Made by a program: the position numbers and the translations under genes
In this document: piece after piece, positions 8,789 through 18,445 of the stretch
Layout of the letters: the number at the start of each line of letters is the position of its first letter
How positions within the stretch are numbered: the stretch's first letter is position 1
From: Salirhabdus euzebyi
GTDB lineage: Bacteria > Bacillota > Bacilli > Bacillales > Alkalibacillaceae
DNA length: 64,000 nucleotides
Direction: 5' to 3'
NCBI RefSeq assembly: GCF_014207435.1
Contig: NZ_JACHGH010000007.1
Coordinates: 120,496-184,495, forward strand
The notes under the pieces: generated by a model
What the model was told of the DNA's origin: nothing
The model's input: only the letters and a program-made list of their open reading frames with translations
Databases searched by the model: none

Positions 8789-10060
8789 TTGTTAAATGAA
8801 AGTAAAAGAGTACCAGAAGGAGTTGCCGATGTTCATTCTTTTGATTTAGAAATTAAGGAAAAGGTAACTGCTAGTTTAAAAAAACTTTATAAAAGTTACG
8901 GATATCGTCAAGTTCAAACCCCTACATTTGAATATTATGATTTATTCCTAGAAATAAAAGGGACAATTGATAAAGAAAAAATGGTAAAGCTAATTGACCG
9001 AGATGGAAAAATACTCGTGTTAAGGCCAGATGCCACTATTCCAATTGCTAGAATGGTTGCGACTAATTATAAAAATGATGATACTTATTTAAAGTTCTCT
9101 TATTTTACGAATGTCTTTCGTTCAAATGACGGACAACAAAGCTTAACGAGTAGAGAATTAACTCAAGCTGGCGTAGAGTTTTTTGGCAAGCAAGATATTG
9201 AAGCGGATGTAGAAGTGATCACTCTTGCCATTAAGTCTATTCAAAAGCTTGGTTTAGAAGACTTTAAGATTGATCTTGGGCAAGCTAACTATTTCAAAGA
9301 ATTAATGAATATATCAACTGTATCTAATGAACAGTTAAGAGAAATTCGGAAGCGAATTGAACAAAAAAATGTATCTGAATTAAGGCAGATTCTAGATGCA
9401 ACGGATTTGAATGAAAACTATAAAAAAGTAGTATTAGCAATGCCAATGTTATATGGGAAACCAGAGAATGTTATGGAAAAGGCTGAAAACATAGCATTGA
9501 ATGAAGAAATGAAACGGGAATTAAACCATTTACGCCAAGTTTATGAGAGGCTTGCTGATGCTGGTTATGAAGACTATCTATCTATAGATTTAGGCTTAAT
9601 TAACGATCTTAACTACTATACGGGCATTATTTTTCAAGGCTATGTAAAAGGCTATGGGAAACCAGTTGTGGTAGGTGGAAGATATGATCAGTTAACTAAG
9701 CAGTTTGGATCCGACTTACCTGCAACTGGTTTCGGTTTTTATTTGGATGACTTAATGGAAGTAATAAAATCTTCTTATATGGATGAACAAGTAGAAATGT
9801 CCTCTGACTTTTTCGTTGTTTATGATGAAAAAAATCGCAAAAAGGGGTTAGCTACTGCTGATTTACTAAGGGAATATGGATTTATTGTAGAATCGGACAT
9901 CGTAGAGGATAAGTTAGAAAACTGTGTGAAAAAGGTACAAAGAAGAAATATTGCGTGTATTCTTCAGGTGAAGGAAGATGCAATTGTTTCGATAAGAGGG
10001 AAAGAAACAAGGAAAGCTTATAAAGATATAGAGGAATTAAAATCTGAAATTTTAACGTAA
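8789..10060 (+). CDS. hisZ: ATP phosphoribosyltransferase regulatory subunit
   Basis: HisZ is a class II histidyl-tRNA-synthetase paralogue that activates the short form of HisG. The protein has about 424 residues. Synthetase-like motif 2 is visible in LKFSYFTNVFRS and motif 3-like sequence in VVVGGRYDQL and GFGFYLDDL, without the anticodon-binding specificity of a real HisRS. The start is assigned to a TTG at 8789, 9 bases after GGGTG; GTG 8777 and TTG 8780 are in-frame alternatives. It is the first gene of the his operon and is needed because the downstream HisG is the 214-residue short type. Confidence 0.95.
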   Translation: MLNESKRVPEGVADVHSFDLEIKEKVTASLKKLYKSYGYRQVQTPTFEYYDLFLEIKGTIDKEKMVKLIDRDGKILVLRPDATIPIARMVATNYKNDDTYLKFSYFTNVFRSNDGQQSLTSRELTQAGVEFFGKQDIEADVEVITLAIKSIQKLGLEDFKIDLGQANYFKELMNISTVSNEQLREIRKRIEQKNVSELRQILDATDLNENYKKVVLAMPMLYGKPENVMEKAENIALNEEMKRELNHLRQVYERLADAGYEDYLSIDLGLINDLNYYTGIIFQGYVKGYGKPVVVGGRYDQLTKQFGSDLPATGFGFYLDDLMEVIKSSYMDEQVEMSSDFFVVYDEKNRKKGLATADLLREYGFIVESDIVEDKLENCVKKVQRRNIACILQVKEDAIVSIRGKETRKAYKDIEELKSEILT

Positions 10061-10074
10061 GGGGGGGTTAAATA

Positions 10075-10719
10075 GTGGATGAGATTAAAATTGCTCTTGG
10101 AAAAGGAAGACTAGAAAAATTCACATTACAGGCCTTACAAGAAATGGGTATTGAATTCCCTGAATTGAAAAAAGGGAGTCGTAAATTAATATTTAATGAT
10201 ACAGAAGATAAAATACGAATCGTTCTTGTAAAAGCTAGTGATGTCCCTACATATGTCGAAAATGGAGCGGCTGATATTGGCTTTGTCGGTAAAGATACTT
10301 TATTAGAACAAGGAGCAGATGTTTTTGAAGTGTTAGATTTAGGTTTTGGTAAATGTAAGTTTGCTGTTGCAGGTTTACCAGACCAAGCAACCAAGCCAAA
10401 TCAAAAACTGACAGTAGCAACTAAGTATCCAAAGGTTGCTAAGAATTTTTACAATAATAAAGGGGTGTCTGTAGAGACAATTTATCTAAATGGCTCTGTG
10501 GAATTAGCACCATTAATAGGATTATCTGATGTTATCGTGGACATCGTGGAGACAGGAAGAACGTTAAAAGAAAATGGACTTGTTGTACTAGAGGATATAT
10601 CTGAAATAAGTGCGAGGCTCATAGTGAATAAAGCAAGCTTCAAAACGAAAACAGAACGGATTCATTCGTTCATTAACCAGTTAGATGACTTATTAAAAAA
10701 GCACTCGATCCAAAATTAA
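10075..10719 (+). CDS. hisG: ATP phosphoribosyltransferase, short form
   Basis: HisG catalyses the first step of histidine synthesis, joining ATP and PRPP. The 214-residue protein lacks the C-terminal ACT-like regulatory domain of long HisG and therefore works with HisZ. Characteristic segments are IALGKGRLEK at the start, GAADIGFVGKDTL, and IVDIVETGRTLKENGL with the PRPP-binding ETGRTL. The GTG start follows AAGGGGGGG. The gap after it to hisB is only 24 bases, where other bacilli carry hisD. Confidence 0.97.
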   Translation: MDEIKIALGKGRLEKFTLQALQEMGIEFPELKKGSRKLIFNDTEDKIRIVLVKASDVPTYVENGAADIGFVGKDTLLEQGADVFEVLDLGFGKCKFAVAGLPDQATKPNQKLTVATKYPKVAKNFYNNKGVSVETIYLNGSVELAPLIGLSDVIVDIVETGRTLKENGLVVLEDISEISARLIVNKASFKTKTERIHSFINQLDDLLKKHSIQN

Positions 10720-10743
10720 TCGTGCTAATGAGGAGTGATAAAG

Positions 10744-11328
10744 ATGAGACAAGGAAAAATGGAGCGTAAAACGACAGAAACAGATATCAATTTAACGTTG
10801 AATATTGATGGAACAGGAACGAGTAAGATTGATACTGGTATTGGTTTTTTTAACCACATGCTAACGTTAATGGCTAGCCATGGTTTTATGGATTTAGAAG
10901 TAGAGTGTAAAGGTGATTTGGACGTAGACCTTCATCATACAGTGGAAGATGTCGGAATTGTACTTGGGAAAGTGTTTAAAGAAGCTTTAGGGGACAAACA
11001 AGGGATTACACGGTACGCAACAGAGCATTCGCCGATGGATGAATCACTATCTATGGTCTCGTTAGATATAAGTGGTCGTTCATATTTACAATTCAATGTT
11101 TCTTATCCGGTTGAAAAGGTCGGACAGTTTGATACGGAGCTTGTAGAGGAGTTTTTCCGTGCGTTTGTAAACCAGGCAGAAGTGACGCTGCATATTAATC
11201 TATTGTACGGAAAAAATGGCCACCACATTATTGAATCTATTTTTAAAGGATTTGGAAGAGCATTAGATCAAGCTGTCCAAATGCAAGAAAGAATAAAAGG
11301 AGTACGTTCAACAAAAGGAATGCTTTAA
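10744..11328 (+). CDS. hisB: Imidazoleglycerol-phosphate dehydratase
   Basis: HisB dehydrates imidazole-glycerol phosphate to imidazole-acetol phosphate in the cytoplasm. The 194-residue monofunctional enzyme has the metal-binding motifs FFNHML (HxxxH type), DLHHTVEDVGI and GKNGHHIIESIFKG. The ATG at 10744 lies 8 bases after GAGGAG; the in-frame GTG at 10735 overlaps that site. It is the third gene of the operon, directly after hisG, which is unusual. Confidence 0.97.
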   Translation: MRQGKMERKTTETDINLTLNIDGTGTSKIDTGIGFFNHMLTLMASHGFMDLEVECKGDLDVDLHHTVEDVGIVLGKVFKEALGDKQGITRYATEHSPMDESLSMVSLDISGRSYLQFNVSYPVEKVGQFDTELVEEFFRAFVNQAEVTLHINLLYGKNGHHIIESIFKGFGRALDQAVQMQERIKGVRSTKGML

Positions 11329-11344
11329 TTAGGGGGTTCAACTA

Positions 11345-11962
11345 GTGATTGGAATTATAGATTATGGTGCAGGGAACTTAAAAAGTGTTCATCATGCTCT
11401 AACAAAACTAGGTTTTGCTTCGGAAATAGTTTCGACAGAAGAAAGAATTAACGAGAGCAAAGCACTCATATTACCTGGAGTTGGGGCTTTCAAAGATGCG
11501 ATGGACAATTTAAAACAGGTGAGTTTGATTAATTGTATAAAAGAGAATGTACAAGCAGGAAAGCCTATTTTAGGGATTTGCCTTGGCATGCAATTATTTT
11601 ACGAAACAAGTTTTGAAAATGGAGAGTGGGAAGGATTAGGTCTTTTAGAAGGGAAAGTTGTTCGTTTTGACCATGAGCTAAAAGTCCCCCATATGGGATG
11701 GAACAACTTAATTCCTGGCCCTCAGTATGAAGCGGATAATGGTATCGGAAAAGAGGTAACAAAAGGCGAGTATTCTTATTTTGTTCATTCTTACTACGTG
11801 GACCCTGAAAATAAGGAAGAGGTAGTTTTTTACTCTGATTACGGACTAGAATTTCCTGCTGTCGTGCAGAAAGACAATATATATGGTATGCAATTTCATC
11901 CGGAAAAAAGTAGCGAAACAGGCATGAAGCTACTGAAAAACTTTGGGGAGCTGATTAAATGA
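11345..11962 (+). CDS. hisH: Imidazole glycerol phosphate synthase, glutaminase subunit
   Basis: HisH releases ammonia from glutamine and channels it to HisF. The 205-residue class I amidotransferase shows the catalytic triad: Cys79 in GICLGMQ, and His185 and Glu187 in MQFHPEKS. The N-terminal IDYGAGNLKS is typical of HisH. The start is GTG after AGGGGG. The stop codon overlaps the start of hisA by four bases, so these genes are translationally coupled. Confidence 0.97.
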   Translation: MIGIIDYGAGNLKSVHHALTKLGFASEIVSTEERINESKALILPGVGAFKDAMDNLKQVSLINCIKENVQAGKPILGICLGMQLFYETSFENGEWEGLGLLEGKVVRFDHELKVPHMGWNNLIPGPQYEADNGIGKEVTKGEYSYFVHSYYVDPENKEEVVFYSDYGLEFPAVVQKDNIYGMQFHPEKSSETGMKLLKNFGELIK

Positions 11963-12666
11963 TCTTGTATCCAGCAATTGATATTAGAGATGGAAAATGT
12001 GTAAGGCTCATCCAGGGGGACTATGATAAAGAGTCTGTTTATGGTGATCCAGTTGAAATGGCTGAAAAGTGGATAAGTCAAGGAGCTCGTGCTTTGCATT
12101 TAGTAGATTTGGATGGTGCATTAGAGGGTTCGTCTAAAAATCTTGACGCTATTCAAGCGATAGCAAAATCAACCAATGTCCCAATCCAAGTTGGTGGGGG
12201 TATCCGCACAATCGAAAAAATAGAGCTTTTATTGGAAATCGGTGTTAGCCGTACCATTTTAGGAACAGCTGCTTTACAAGATAAACAGTTTTTAAAAGAA
12301 GCTATAGATAAGTTTGGAGCTGCTATTGCTGTTTCGATTGATGCAAAAAATGGCTACGTCGCAACGGATGGTTGGACGAAGACTAGTGAAAAAAAGGCAA
12401 TAGATTTTGCGAAAGAACTAGAAGATTTAGGTGTACGTACGATTATTTATACGGACATTGCAAAGGATGGAATGTTGGCTGGACCTAATTTTGATGAAAT
12501 TTACACAGTAAATAAACATGTAGGTATAAATGTAATTGCTTCCGGTGGTGTTTCTAACGCTAGTGATGTAAAAAAACTTGCTGAACTTGATGTTTATGGG
12601 ACAATTATTGGAAAGGCACTTTATACAGGTAATATAGATTTAGAAGCGCTTTTGAAGGATGTGTAA
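11959..12666 (+). CDS. hisA: ProFAR isomerase
   Basis: HisA converts ProFAR to PRFAR by an Amadori rearrangement. The 235-residue TIM barrel shows the catalytic Asp8 in YPAIDIRDG, the phosphate-binding VGGGIRT, SIDAKNG around the middle, and TDIAKDGM. It overlaps hisH by ATGA and is followed three bases later by its paralogue hisF. Confidence 0.97.
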   Translation: MILYPAIDIRDGKCVRLIQGDYDKESVYGDPVEMAEKWISQGARALHLVDLDGALEGSSKNLDAIQAIAKSTNVPIQVGGGIRTIEKIELLLEIGVSRTILGTAALQDKQFLKEAIDKFGAAIAVSIDAKNGYVATDGWTKTSEKKAIDFAKELEDLGVRTIIYTDIAKDGMLAGPNFDEIYTVNKHVGINVIASGGVSNASDVKKLAELDVYGTIIGKALYTGNIDLEALLKDV

Positions 12667-12669
12667 GGC

Positions 12670-13431
12670 ATGTTAGCTAAAAGAATTATTCCTTGTTTAG
12701 ATGTTCGAAATGGCCGAGTCGTGAAGGGCCAAAAGTTTCAAAACATCGTGGATGTTGATGACCCAGTAAAACTAGCAAAGGTATATAGTGACTTAGGTGC
12801 TGATGAACTAGTTTTTTATGATATAACAGCATCAAATGAGGAGCGAAATATTTTCATAGATGTAGTGGAAAGAACTGCTGAACAAGTGCATATTCCGTTT
12901 ACCGTTGGTGGGGGAATACGTACTGTTGAGGATTTCCGCAAAGTTTTAAATGCTGGTGCTGATAAAGTATCTGTAAATAGTGCTGCGGTAAAAAATCCAA
13001 CCATTATAACAGAAGCTGCTGAGAAGTTCGGTAGCCAGTGTGTTGTGCTTTCTATTGATGCAAAAAGAAATGAACATAATAACTGGAACGTCTTTGTAAA
13101 CGGAGGACGGATAGATACTGGTATGGACGCTCTGGAATGGGCAATTGAAGGAGAAAAATTAGGTGCTGGTGAAATCGTTGTAAACGCGATGGATTCAGAC
13201 GGCATTAAAACAGGATTTAGTATCGACATTACGAAAAAGATAGCAGAGAGTGTGAAGATCCCTGTCGTTGCATCTGGTGGAGCAGGGACTGAGGAGCATT
13301 TTCGCGAAGTATTAGTGGAAGGTAGTGCAGATGCAGCATTGGCAGCTTCTGTGTTTCATTATGGGGAGATCCAAATAAAGGATTTAAAAGAGTACCTTTA
13401 TGATAAAGGTGTAGAAGTGAGGCGGGTATAG
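12670..13431 (+). CDS. hisF: Imidazole glycerol phosphate synthase, cyclase subunit
   Basis: HisF joins ammonia from HisH with PRFAR to give IGP and AICAR. The 253-residue TIM barrel has catalytic Asp11 ([10 protein letters not shown]) and Asp130 (LSIDAKRN), plus VGGGIRT and SGGAGT phosphate-binding loops. It sits between hisA and hisIE with gaps of 1-3 bases. Confidence 0.97.
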   Translation: MLAKRIIPCLDVRNGRVVKGQKFQNIVDVDDPVKLAKVYSDLGADELVFYDITASNEERNIFIDVVERTAEQVHIPFTVGGGIRTVEDFRKVLNAGADKVSVNSAAVKNPTIITEAAEKFGSQCVVLSIDAKRNEHNNWNVFVNGGRIDTGMDALEWAIEGEKLGAGEIVVNAMDSDGIKTGFSIDITKKIAESVKIPVVASGGAGTEEHFREVLVEGSADAALAASVFHYGEIQIKDLKEYLYDKGVEVRRV

Positions 13432-13432
13432 C

Positions 13433-14074
13433 ATGACTTTTGATGTAGAGAATATTAAGTTTGATGAAATAGGGCTCGTACCAGCAATCGTACAAAACAT
13501 AGAGACCGGAAAAGTTTTAATGCTTGCTTATATGAATAAGGAATCTCTAGAAAAAACACTCGAAACAAAAACAACTTGGTTTTACAGTCGTAGTAGAGCA
13601 CAGCTCTGGAATAAGGGAGAAACGTCTGGTAATTTTCAAGTGGTTAAAAAACTTAGTTACGACTGTGACGGAGATACGCTTTTAGTAGAAGTTGTTCCAA
13701 AAGGAAACGCTTGTCATACAGGGGCAGAAAGCTGCTTTTATAATGATGTAGTAAATGAGAATGAAGGTAAACAACGAGATATTATCCACTATGTATTTGA
13801 TTACATTCAGAAGCGTAGAGAAAATCCAGTAGAAGGCTCTTATACGAACTACTTATTTAGTGAAGGGTTAGACAAAATTTTAAAGAAGATTGGCGAAGAA
13901 TCTAGTGAAGTTATCATTGGTGCTAAAAACCGGGATAAAGACGAACTGGTAAATGAATTTTCTGACCTTGTTTATCATTCACTCGTTTTAATGGTGGAAC
14001 AAGGAATAAACATAGATGATATTAAGGAAGTTTTAACAAAACGCCACATACAAAAAAGTGAGAATCAAGAATGA
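13433..14074 (+). CDS. hisIE: Bifunctional PRA-cyclohydrolase / PRA-pyrophosphohydrolase
   Basis: This enzyme performs steps 2 and 3 of the pathway. Residues 1 to about 115 are the cyclohydrolase, with the metal-binding DCDGDTLLV and the cysteines in [12 protein letters not shown]. Residues from about 120 to the end are the MazG-like pyrophosphohydrolase, with [16 protein letters not shown] and [12 protein letters not shown]. Total length 213, normal for the fused form. One base separates it from hisF. Confidence 0.97.
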   Translation: MTFDVENIKFDEIGLVPAIVQNIETGKVLMLAYMNKESLEKTLETKTTWFYSRSRAQLWNKGETSGNFQVVKKLSYDCDGDTLLVEVVPKGNACHTGAESCFYNDVVNENEGKQRDIIHYVFDYIQKRRENPVEGSYTNYLFSEGLDKILKKIGEESSEVIIGAKNRDKDELVNEFSDLVYHSLVLMVEQGINIDDIKEVLTKRHIQKSENQE

Positions 14075-14087
14075 GAGAGTGATTTTT

Positions 14088-15143
14088 TTGAGTAAATTTT
14101 GGAGTAAGTTGTTAAAACAAACAGACCCATATATTCCAGGTGAACAACCAAAGACGACAAAAGTTATTAAATTGAATACAAATGAAAATCCCTATCCTCC
14201 ATCTCCTAAAGTATTGGACGCAATAAAACAAGCAACCGATGAATCGCTCCGATTATATCCTTCTCCAACAGCAGACGATTTGAGGGAGACAGTTGCCAGT
14301 TACTATGGTTTAAAGGACAATCAAATATTTATTGGTAATGGATCAGATGAGGTGTTGGCCTTTTCTTTTATGGCGTTTTTTAATCCAGGTGAAAAGATTT
14401 TATTCCCTGACATTTCCTATAGTTTTTATCCAGTGTACGCAAAGCTCTTTCAAATTGATTATGAATTAGTGGAGTTAACTGGCGATTTTACCATTCCAGT
14501 TGAACAATTTTTTAATGCAAAAGGTGGAGTGATTTTCCCTAATCCTAATGCACCAACTGGTGTGCTTTTGTCCTTGAATGATGTGGAGCTTATTTTGCAA
14601 AACAATAAAGAGAAGGTAGTCATCATTGATGAAGCCTATATTGATTTCGGTGGGGAATCTGCCGTTCAGTTAGTGGACCAATATGACAATTTACTCGTTA
14701 TTCAAACGTTGTCTAAATCAAGGTCTCTTGCAGGGATGAGAGTAGGGTTAGCCGTAGGAAATGAAAACCTCATTACCGGGCTAAACCATATTAAAAATTC
14801 GGTGAATTCATATACACTAGATAGACTAGCCTTAGTTGCTGCAAAAGCTTCTTTTGAAGATGAAGTCTATTTTAAGGAAGTGTGCGAAACCATTATCCAA
14901 GAAAGAGAAAAGGCAGCATCTACATTACGAGCTCTTGGATTTCATGTGTTACAGTCTCAAGCTAACTTTTTATTCGCTTCACACCCAAAAGTGGATGCTG
15001 AATTTTTATATGAACAACTAAAAGAACGAAATATTTTCATACGTTTTTTTAAAAAGCCTAAAATTGATCAATATGTACGAATTACGGTCGGTAATCGTGC
15101 AGATATGCAGGAATTTTTTGATGTGCTTAAAGAAATAGTATAA
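14088..15143 (+). CDS. hisC: Histidinol-phosphate aminotransferase
   Basis: HisC is a PLP enzyme that transaminates imidazole-acetol phosphate with glutamate. The 351-residue protein contains the cofactor lysine at about residue 210 in TLSKSRSLAG, the NTNENPYPPS substrate motif near 30-39, and DEAYIDF. The N-terminal SKFWS...PYIPGEQPK resembles HisC of lactobacilli more than the trp-linked HisC of B. subtilis. I chose the TTG at 14088, with GAGAGAGTG before it; the frame extends to a GTG at 14058 inside hisIE. It is the last gene of the operon and is closed by a strong terminator. Confidence 0.94.
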   Translation: MSKFWSKLLKQTDPYIPGEQPKTTKVIKLNTNENPYPPSPKVLDAIKQATDESLRLYPSPTADDLRETVASYYGLKDNQIFIGNGSDEVLAFSFMAFFNPGEKILFPDISYSFYPVYAKLFQIDYELVELTGDFTIPVEQFFNAKGGVIFPNPNAPTGVLLSLNDVELILQNNKEKVVIIDEAYIDFGGESAVQLVDQYDNLLVIQTLSKSRSLAGMRVGLAVGNENLITGLNHIKNSVNSYTLDRLALVAAKASFEDEVYFKEVCETIIQEREKAASTLRALGFHVLQSQANFLFASHPKVDAEFLYEQLKERNIFIRFFKKPKIDQYVRITVGNRADMQEFFDVLKEIV

Positions 15144-15186
15144 AAGAAAGCAGGTTCAAAAACTTTTGAACCTGCTTTCTTTTTTT
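15144..15186. terminator. Bidirectional terminator between hisC and cadA
   Basis: A long stem, AGAAAGCAGGTTCAAAA with its complement, has T-runs on both strands. It serves the convergent hisC and cadA. Confidence 0.92.
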
Positions 15187-15197
15187 ACATCAGAAGG

Positions 15198-17321
15198 TTA
15201 CTCCTTTTTTAATAGCCTTAATCCATTTAGAGTAACAAGTAAAGTAGCACCCATATCGGCAAAAATAGCAATCCATAACGTTAGCCAATTTGGTACAACT
15301 AAAAGAAGGGCAATGACCTTCACCACAATAGAAAATGTGATATTTTGCTTAATTATTCGTAATGCTTTTTTACTTAGTTTAATAGCGAAAGGCAGTTTTT
15401 GTAGATCATCCCCCATTAGGGCAATGTCTGCTGTTTCTAAGGCTGTATCAGTACCAGCCCCTCCCATAGCAATGCCGATATTAGATGCGGCAAGTGCAGG
15501 TGCATCATTAATTCCGTCTCCTACCATGGCCACTTTTCCATATTTACTTTTGTATTCTTTTATATAAGTTAGCTTATCTTCAGGAAGAAGATTTGCTTTT
15601 GTTGTTTGGATACCTATTTCCTTACTGATAGCTTGTGCTGTTTTTTCATTATCCCCTGTTAGCATGATTGTTTCTCTTAAACCAAGCTGAGATAATTGGT
15701 TTACCGTTGACTTACTTTCCGCTCTAGGCTCATCTCGAACAGATACAATTGCTAGTATTTGCTCTTCATTACCATATAACATGACAGTATTACCTTGAGA
15801 TTGCCAATCATCAACTATTTTTTTTATTTCGTTAAATAGTGACGTATTTAATAATTCCTCTGCAAGCTTTACGTTACCAATCCAATAATATACTCCTTCA
15901 AAGTTTGCCTGAATCCCTTTTCCAGTAATAGAAGTAAATTGATCGACAGCTTTTATAGTAGTTGTAGCGCCTTTTTGTTCGGCATAGGTTATGATAGCTT
16001 TTGCTAAGGGATGTTGAGAAAACGTTTCTAACGTTCTCATTCTTGCTAAATGGGTATTTATTTCATTGTCTGTTAACCATTTTACGTTAGTAACAACTGG
16101 TGTGCCTTTCGTTAATGTTCCAGTTTTGTCAAAAAAGATGGTGTTAATATCTGCGAGTTCTTCTAAATAAATTCCACCTTTAATGAGTACCCCTTGACGT
16201 GCAGCTGTTCCAATTGCTGTGACAACTGCAACTGGAGTAGAAATAACTAATGCACATGGACAGCCAACGACTAGAACAGCTAATCCTTGATAAACCCACG
16301 TATTCCAGTCACCATTTAATAACAAAGGTGGGAGTACGGCAACAAGAAAGGCGATCCCAATAATAATCGGTGTGTAATATTTCGCAAACCGATCGACGAA
16401 AGCTTGAGACGGTGCTCTTTCCCCTTGTGCTTCTTCGACTAAGTGTATGATTTTAGCTAAAGTAGTGTCTTCAACCGATTTGGTGACTTCAACTTCTAAA
16501 TAACCTTCTTCATTTAACGTACCCGCAAAAACGTCATCATTCTTTTCTTTTAAAACAGGAACAGACTCTCCGGTAATTGCAGCTTGATTAACGGCTGAAT
16601 GCCCATTTTGAACAATACCGTCCATTGCTATTTTTTGACCTGGTTTTACGATTAATAAATCACCAATTTGAACATCTTGAACATCAAGTTCAATATCAAC
16701 ACCATCTCTACGGACTATTGCTTTTTGCGGCGCTAAATCCATTAAGGAGCGTATAGAGTTCCTAGCTTTATCCATAGAGAAGGCTTCCAGTGCTTCACTT
16801 ATTGCAAATAAAATAACTACTACTGCTCCTTCTCCCCATTCACCGATAAGAGCTGCTCCAATGACTGCAATCGTCATTAATGTCCTCATATCAAAATCAA
16901 GTGTTAGAAGATTTCGTAATCCGGTTTTAAACAGAGGATAGCCACTTATAACGATCGCTATTGCAAAGAACAGGATAGTTAGTAAGTGTTCTTCTCCTAA
17001 CTGAAAGTGAGAAATGTAGCCACATACAATTAGGAATATAGAGAATATAACTGGAGCATAGCGTAATAGGAAAGGTTTTTTCGGCTCTTGTAAGTTATTT
17101 CTACTGCTATCTGGCTTTATTGTTAAATTTTCAAAAGCTCCTGCTTTTTCCAATTCTTTAATAGTTGCCTCACCATAAACTGTTATTTTGGAGGCACCAA
17201 AATTTACTTTTGCATCCGTCACACCATCCAGGTGCTTTACGTTCTGCTCGAACTTTCCGGCGCAGTTTACTCAGGTGAATCCTTGAACCCGATAAGTTTG
17301 TTTATGATTGGATTCCGTCAC
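15198..17321 (-). CDS. cadA: Cd/Zn-type P1B ATPase with in-frame TGA near its start
   Basis: CadA exports Cd(II), Zn(II) and similar ions with ATP. The uninterrupted frame (from GTG 17222, 674 codons) contains TGES (218-221), the CPC metal site in GCPCALV (321-323), DKTGTLTKG with the phosphorylated Asp365, and GDGINDAP. The true start appears to be GTG 17321 behind AAGGAGGTGA, overlapping the end of cadC. From there the frame reads TYRVQGFT, then TGA (17271-17273), then [17 protein letters not shown]. The TGA replaces the first Cys of the CxxC of the N-terminal metal-binding domain. Possible readings are a nonsense mutation leaving an HMA-less pump by reinitiation, selenocysteine insertion, or a sequence error. 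Confidence 0.85.
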
Positions 17322-17679
17322 GTAAAGTCACCTCCTTATAATGGATAAAGGCTAAAGTAACCATCTCTTTTACATGAGCATCATCTAAAGAGTAATAGGC
17401 GAGCTTACCTTGCTTTCGATATTTTGCTAAACCATTTTTTCTTAACTGACGAAGGTGATGCGAAGTTGTCGCATTTGAAGCACCCACAATATTTGCTACG
17501 TCACAAACACAAAGTTCATCAGATAACGTTAAGGAATAAGCTATTTTGAGTCTTGTTTCATCGGCTAATGCCTTGAATACTTGTGCTATAGACGCAACAG
17601 GTTGTTTCTGTACTTGAGGCTTTATCTTTTCTACTATTTCCTCATTAATACAGGTAACATCACACAGATCTTTTACCAT
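17302..17679 (-). CDS. cadC: ArsR/SmtB-family metal-sensing repressor
   Basis: CadC represses its own operon and releases DNA when it binds Cd, Pb or Zn. The 125-residue protein has a winged helix (SNATTSHHLRQLRKNGL) and the four cysteines of the CadC alpha3N site: Cys6 and Cys10 in DLCDVTC, and Cys57 and Cys59 in ELCVCD. The frame is open to a TTG at 17727, but that lies across the -10 hexamer, so the ATG at 17679 is the start. The last 20 bases overlap the proposed cadA start, which implies coupled expression. Confidence 0.93.
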   Translation of the reverse strand: MVKDLCDVTCINEEIVEKIKPQVQKQPVASIAQVFKALADETRLKIAYSLTLSDELCVCDVANIVGASNATTSHHLRQLRKNGLAKYRKQGKLAYYSLDDAHVKEMVTLAFIHYKEVTLRDGIQS

Positions 17680-17694
17680 CGTATCCCAACTTTC

Positions 17695-17746
17695 ATTCAA
17701 ATGGTCGTTTGAATGTATTATATTCAAATGTTCATTTGAATGTCAA
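17695..17746 (-). promoter_or_regulatory. cad promoter with two operator palindromes
   Basis: On the minus strand, TTGACA (17741-17746) and TATAAT (17717-17722) are 18 bases apart. ATTCAAAT-4-ATTTGAAT lies in the spacer (17722-17741). A second imperfect copy, ATTCAAAC-4-ATTTGAAT, lies just downstream of the -10 (17695-17714). The placement fits repression by CadC. Confidence 0.85.
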
Positions 17747-17823
17747 ATAATTATGATGAAAAATGACTTTTTTACATAGAAAAATTTTTTATGAAGAAAT
17801 TAACAGTTAGGAGGTGAGATAAG

Positions 17824-18372
17824 ATGGCTAATCCATTTGAGGGTGTATGGAATCAAATTAAATTAATGGTTGATAATGAGGAGAAATCACCATTACATGT
17901 TATTGAAGTTGGGGATCTTTGGAAGTACCTTACTATGCTAGAGGAATTTATTCGTTATGAAGAAATAGGTTTAAACACAACAAAAGATGATGAATTAAAA
18001 GAGATGCTACAAGACGCAATCAAGATGTGTGAATCACAAACAACAAAAATTAGTAAATTTATGAGAAATGAAGGAGTTTCCCTTCCAGATGTGACTTCAG
18101 CAAAACCCAAATCTAATTCGGATGATGTACCACTTGGTGTTAAATTAACGGATGATGAATTAGCAAACGGTATTACCTTTAAATTAGTAACAGCAATGCA
18201 ATTATGTTCCAAGGGACAAATAGATGCTGTTCGTCAAGATGTTACGACTTTGTGGTTGCATTTTTACTCGGAATTGCTTACTTTTGGAATGTCATTAAAA
18301 AATTTAACAAGAAAACGAGGTTGGATTAAAGTACCACCATACTATTATCCACCTGGAAGGCCTAAATCATAA
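17824..18372 (+). CDS. DUF3231-family protein
   Basis: This 182-residue, mainly helical protein ends in RKRGWIKVPPYYYPPG, the signature I associate with DUF3231, a ferritin-like family common in spore formers. Unusually, the middle carries a Lys/Ser/Asp-rich linker (about residues 96-106). RBS TAGGAGGTGA precedes the ATG. Function is unknown; a spore-surface role has been suggested for relatives by resemblance to CotF, which I cannot confirm here. It is monocistronic and divergent from cadC. Confidence 0.75.
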   Translation: MANPFEGVWNQIKLMVDNEEKSPLHVIEVGDLWKYLTMLEEFIRYEEIGLNTTKDDELKEMLQDAIKMCESQTTKISKFMRNEGVSLPDVTSAKPKSNSDDVPLGVKLTDDELANGITFKLVTAMQLCSKGQIDAVRQDVTTLWLHFYSELLTFGMSLKNLTRKRGWIKVPPYYYPPGRPKS

Positions 18373-18445
18373 AAATGCTCTTTTAGGACAAGTTCAATTA
18401 TTTCCTTTATAATGTTTCCTACAGTTAAATTTGGGGGGCAAGAGA

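Noticed and set aside
15166..15567. Plus-strand frame antisense to cadA
   Set aside because: It starts in the hisC terminator and is the mirror of conserved P-type ATPase sequence.
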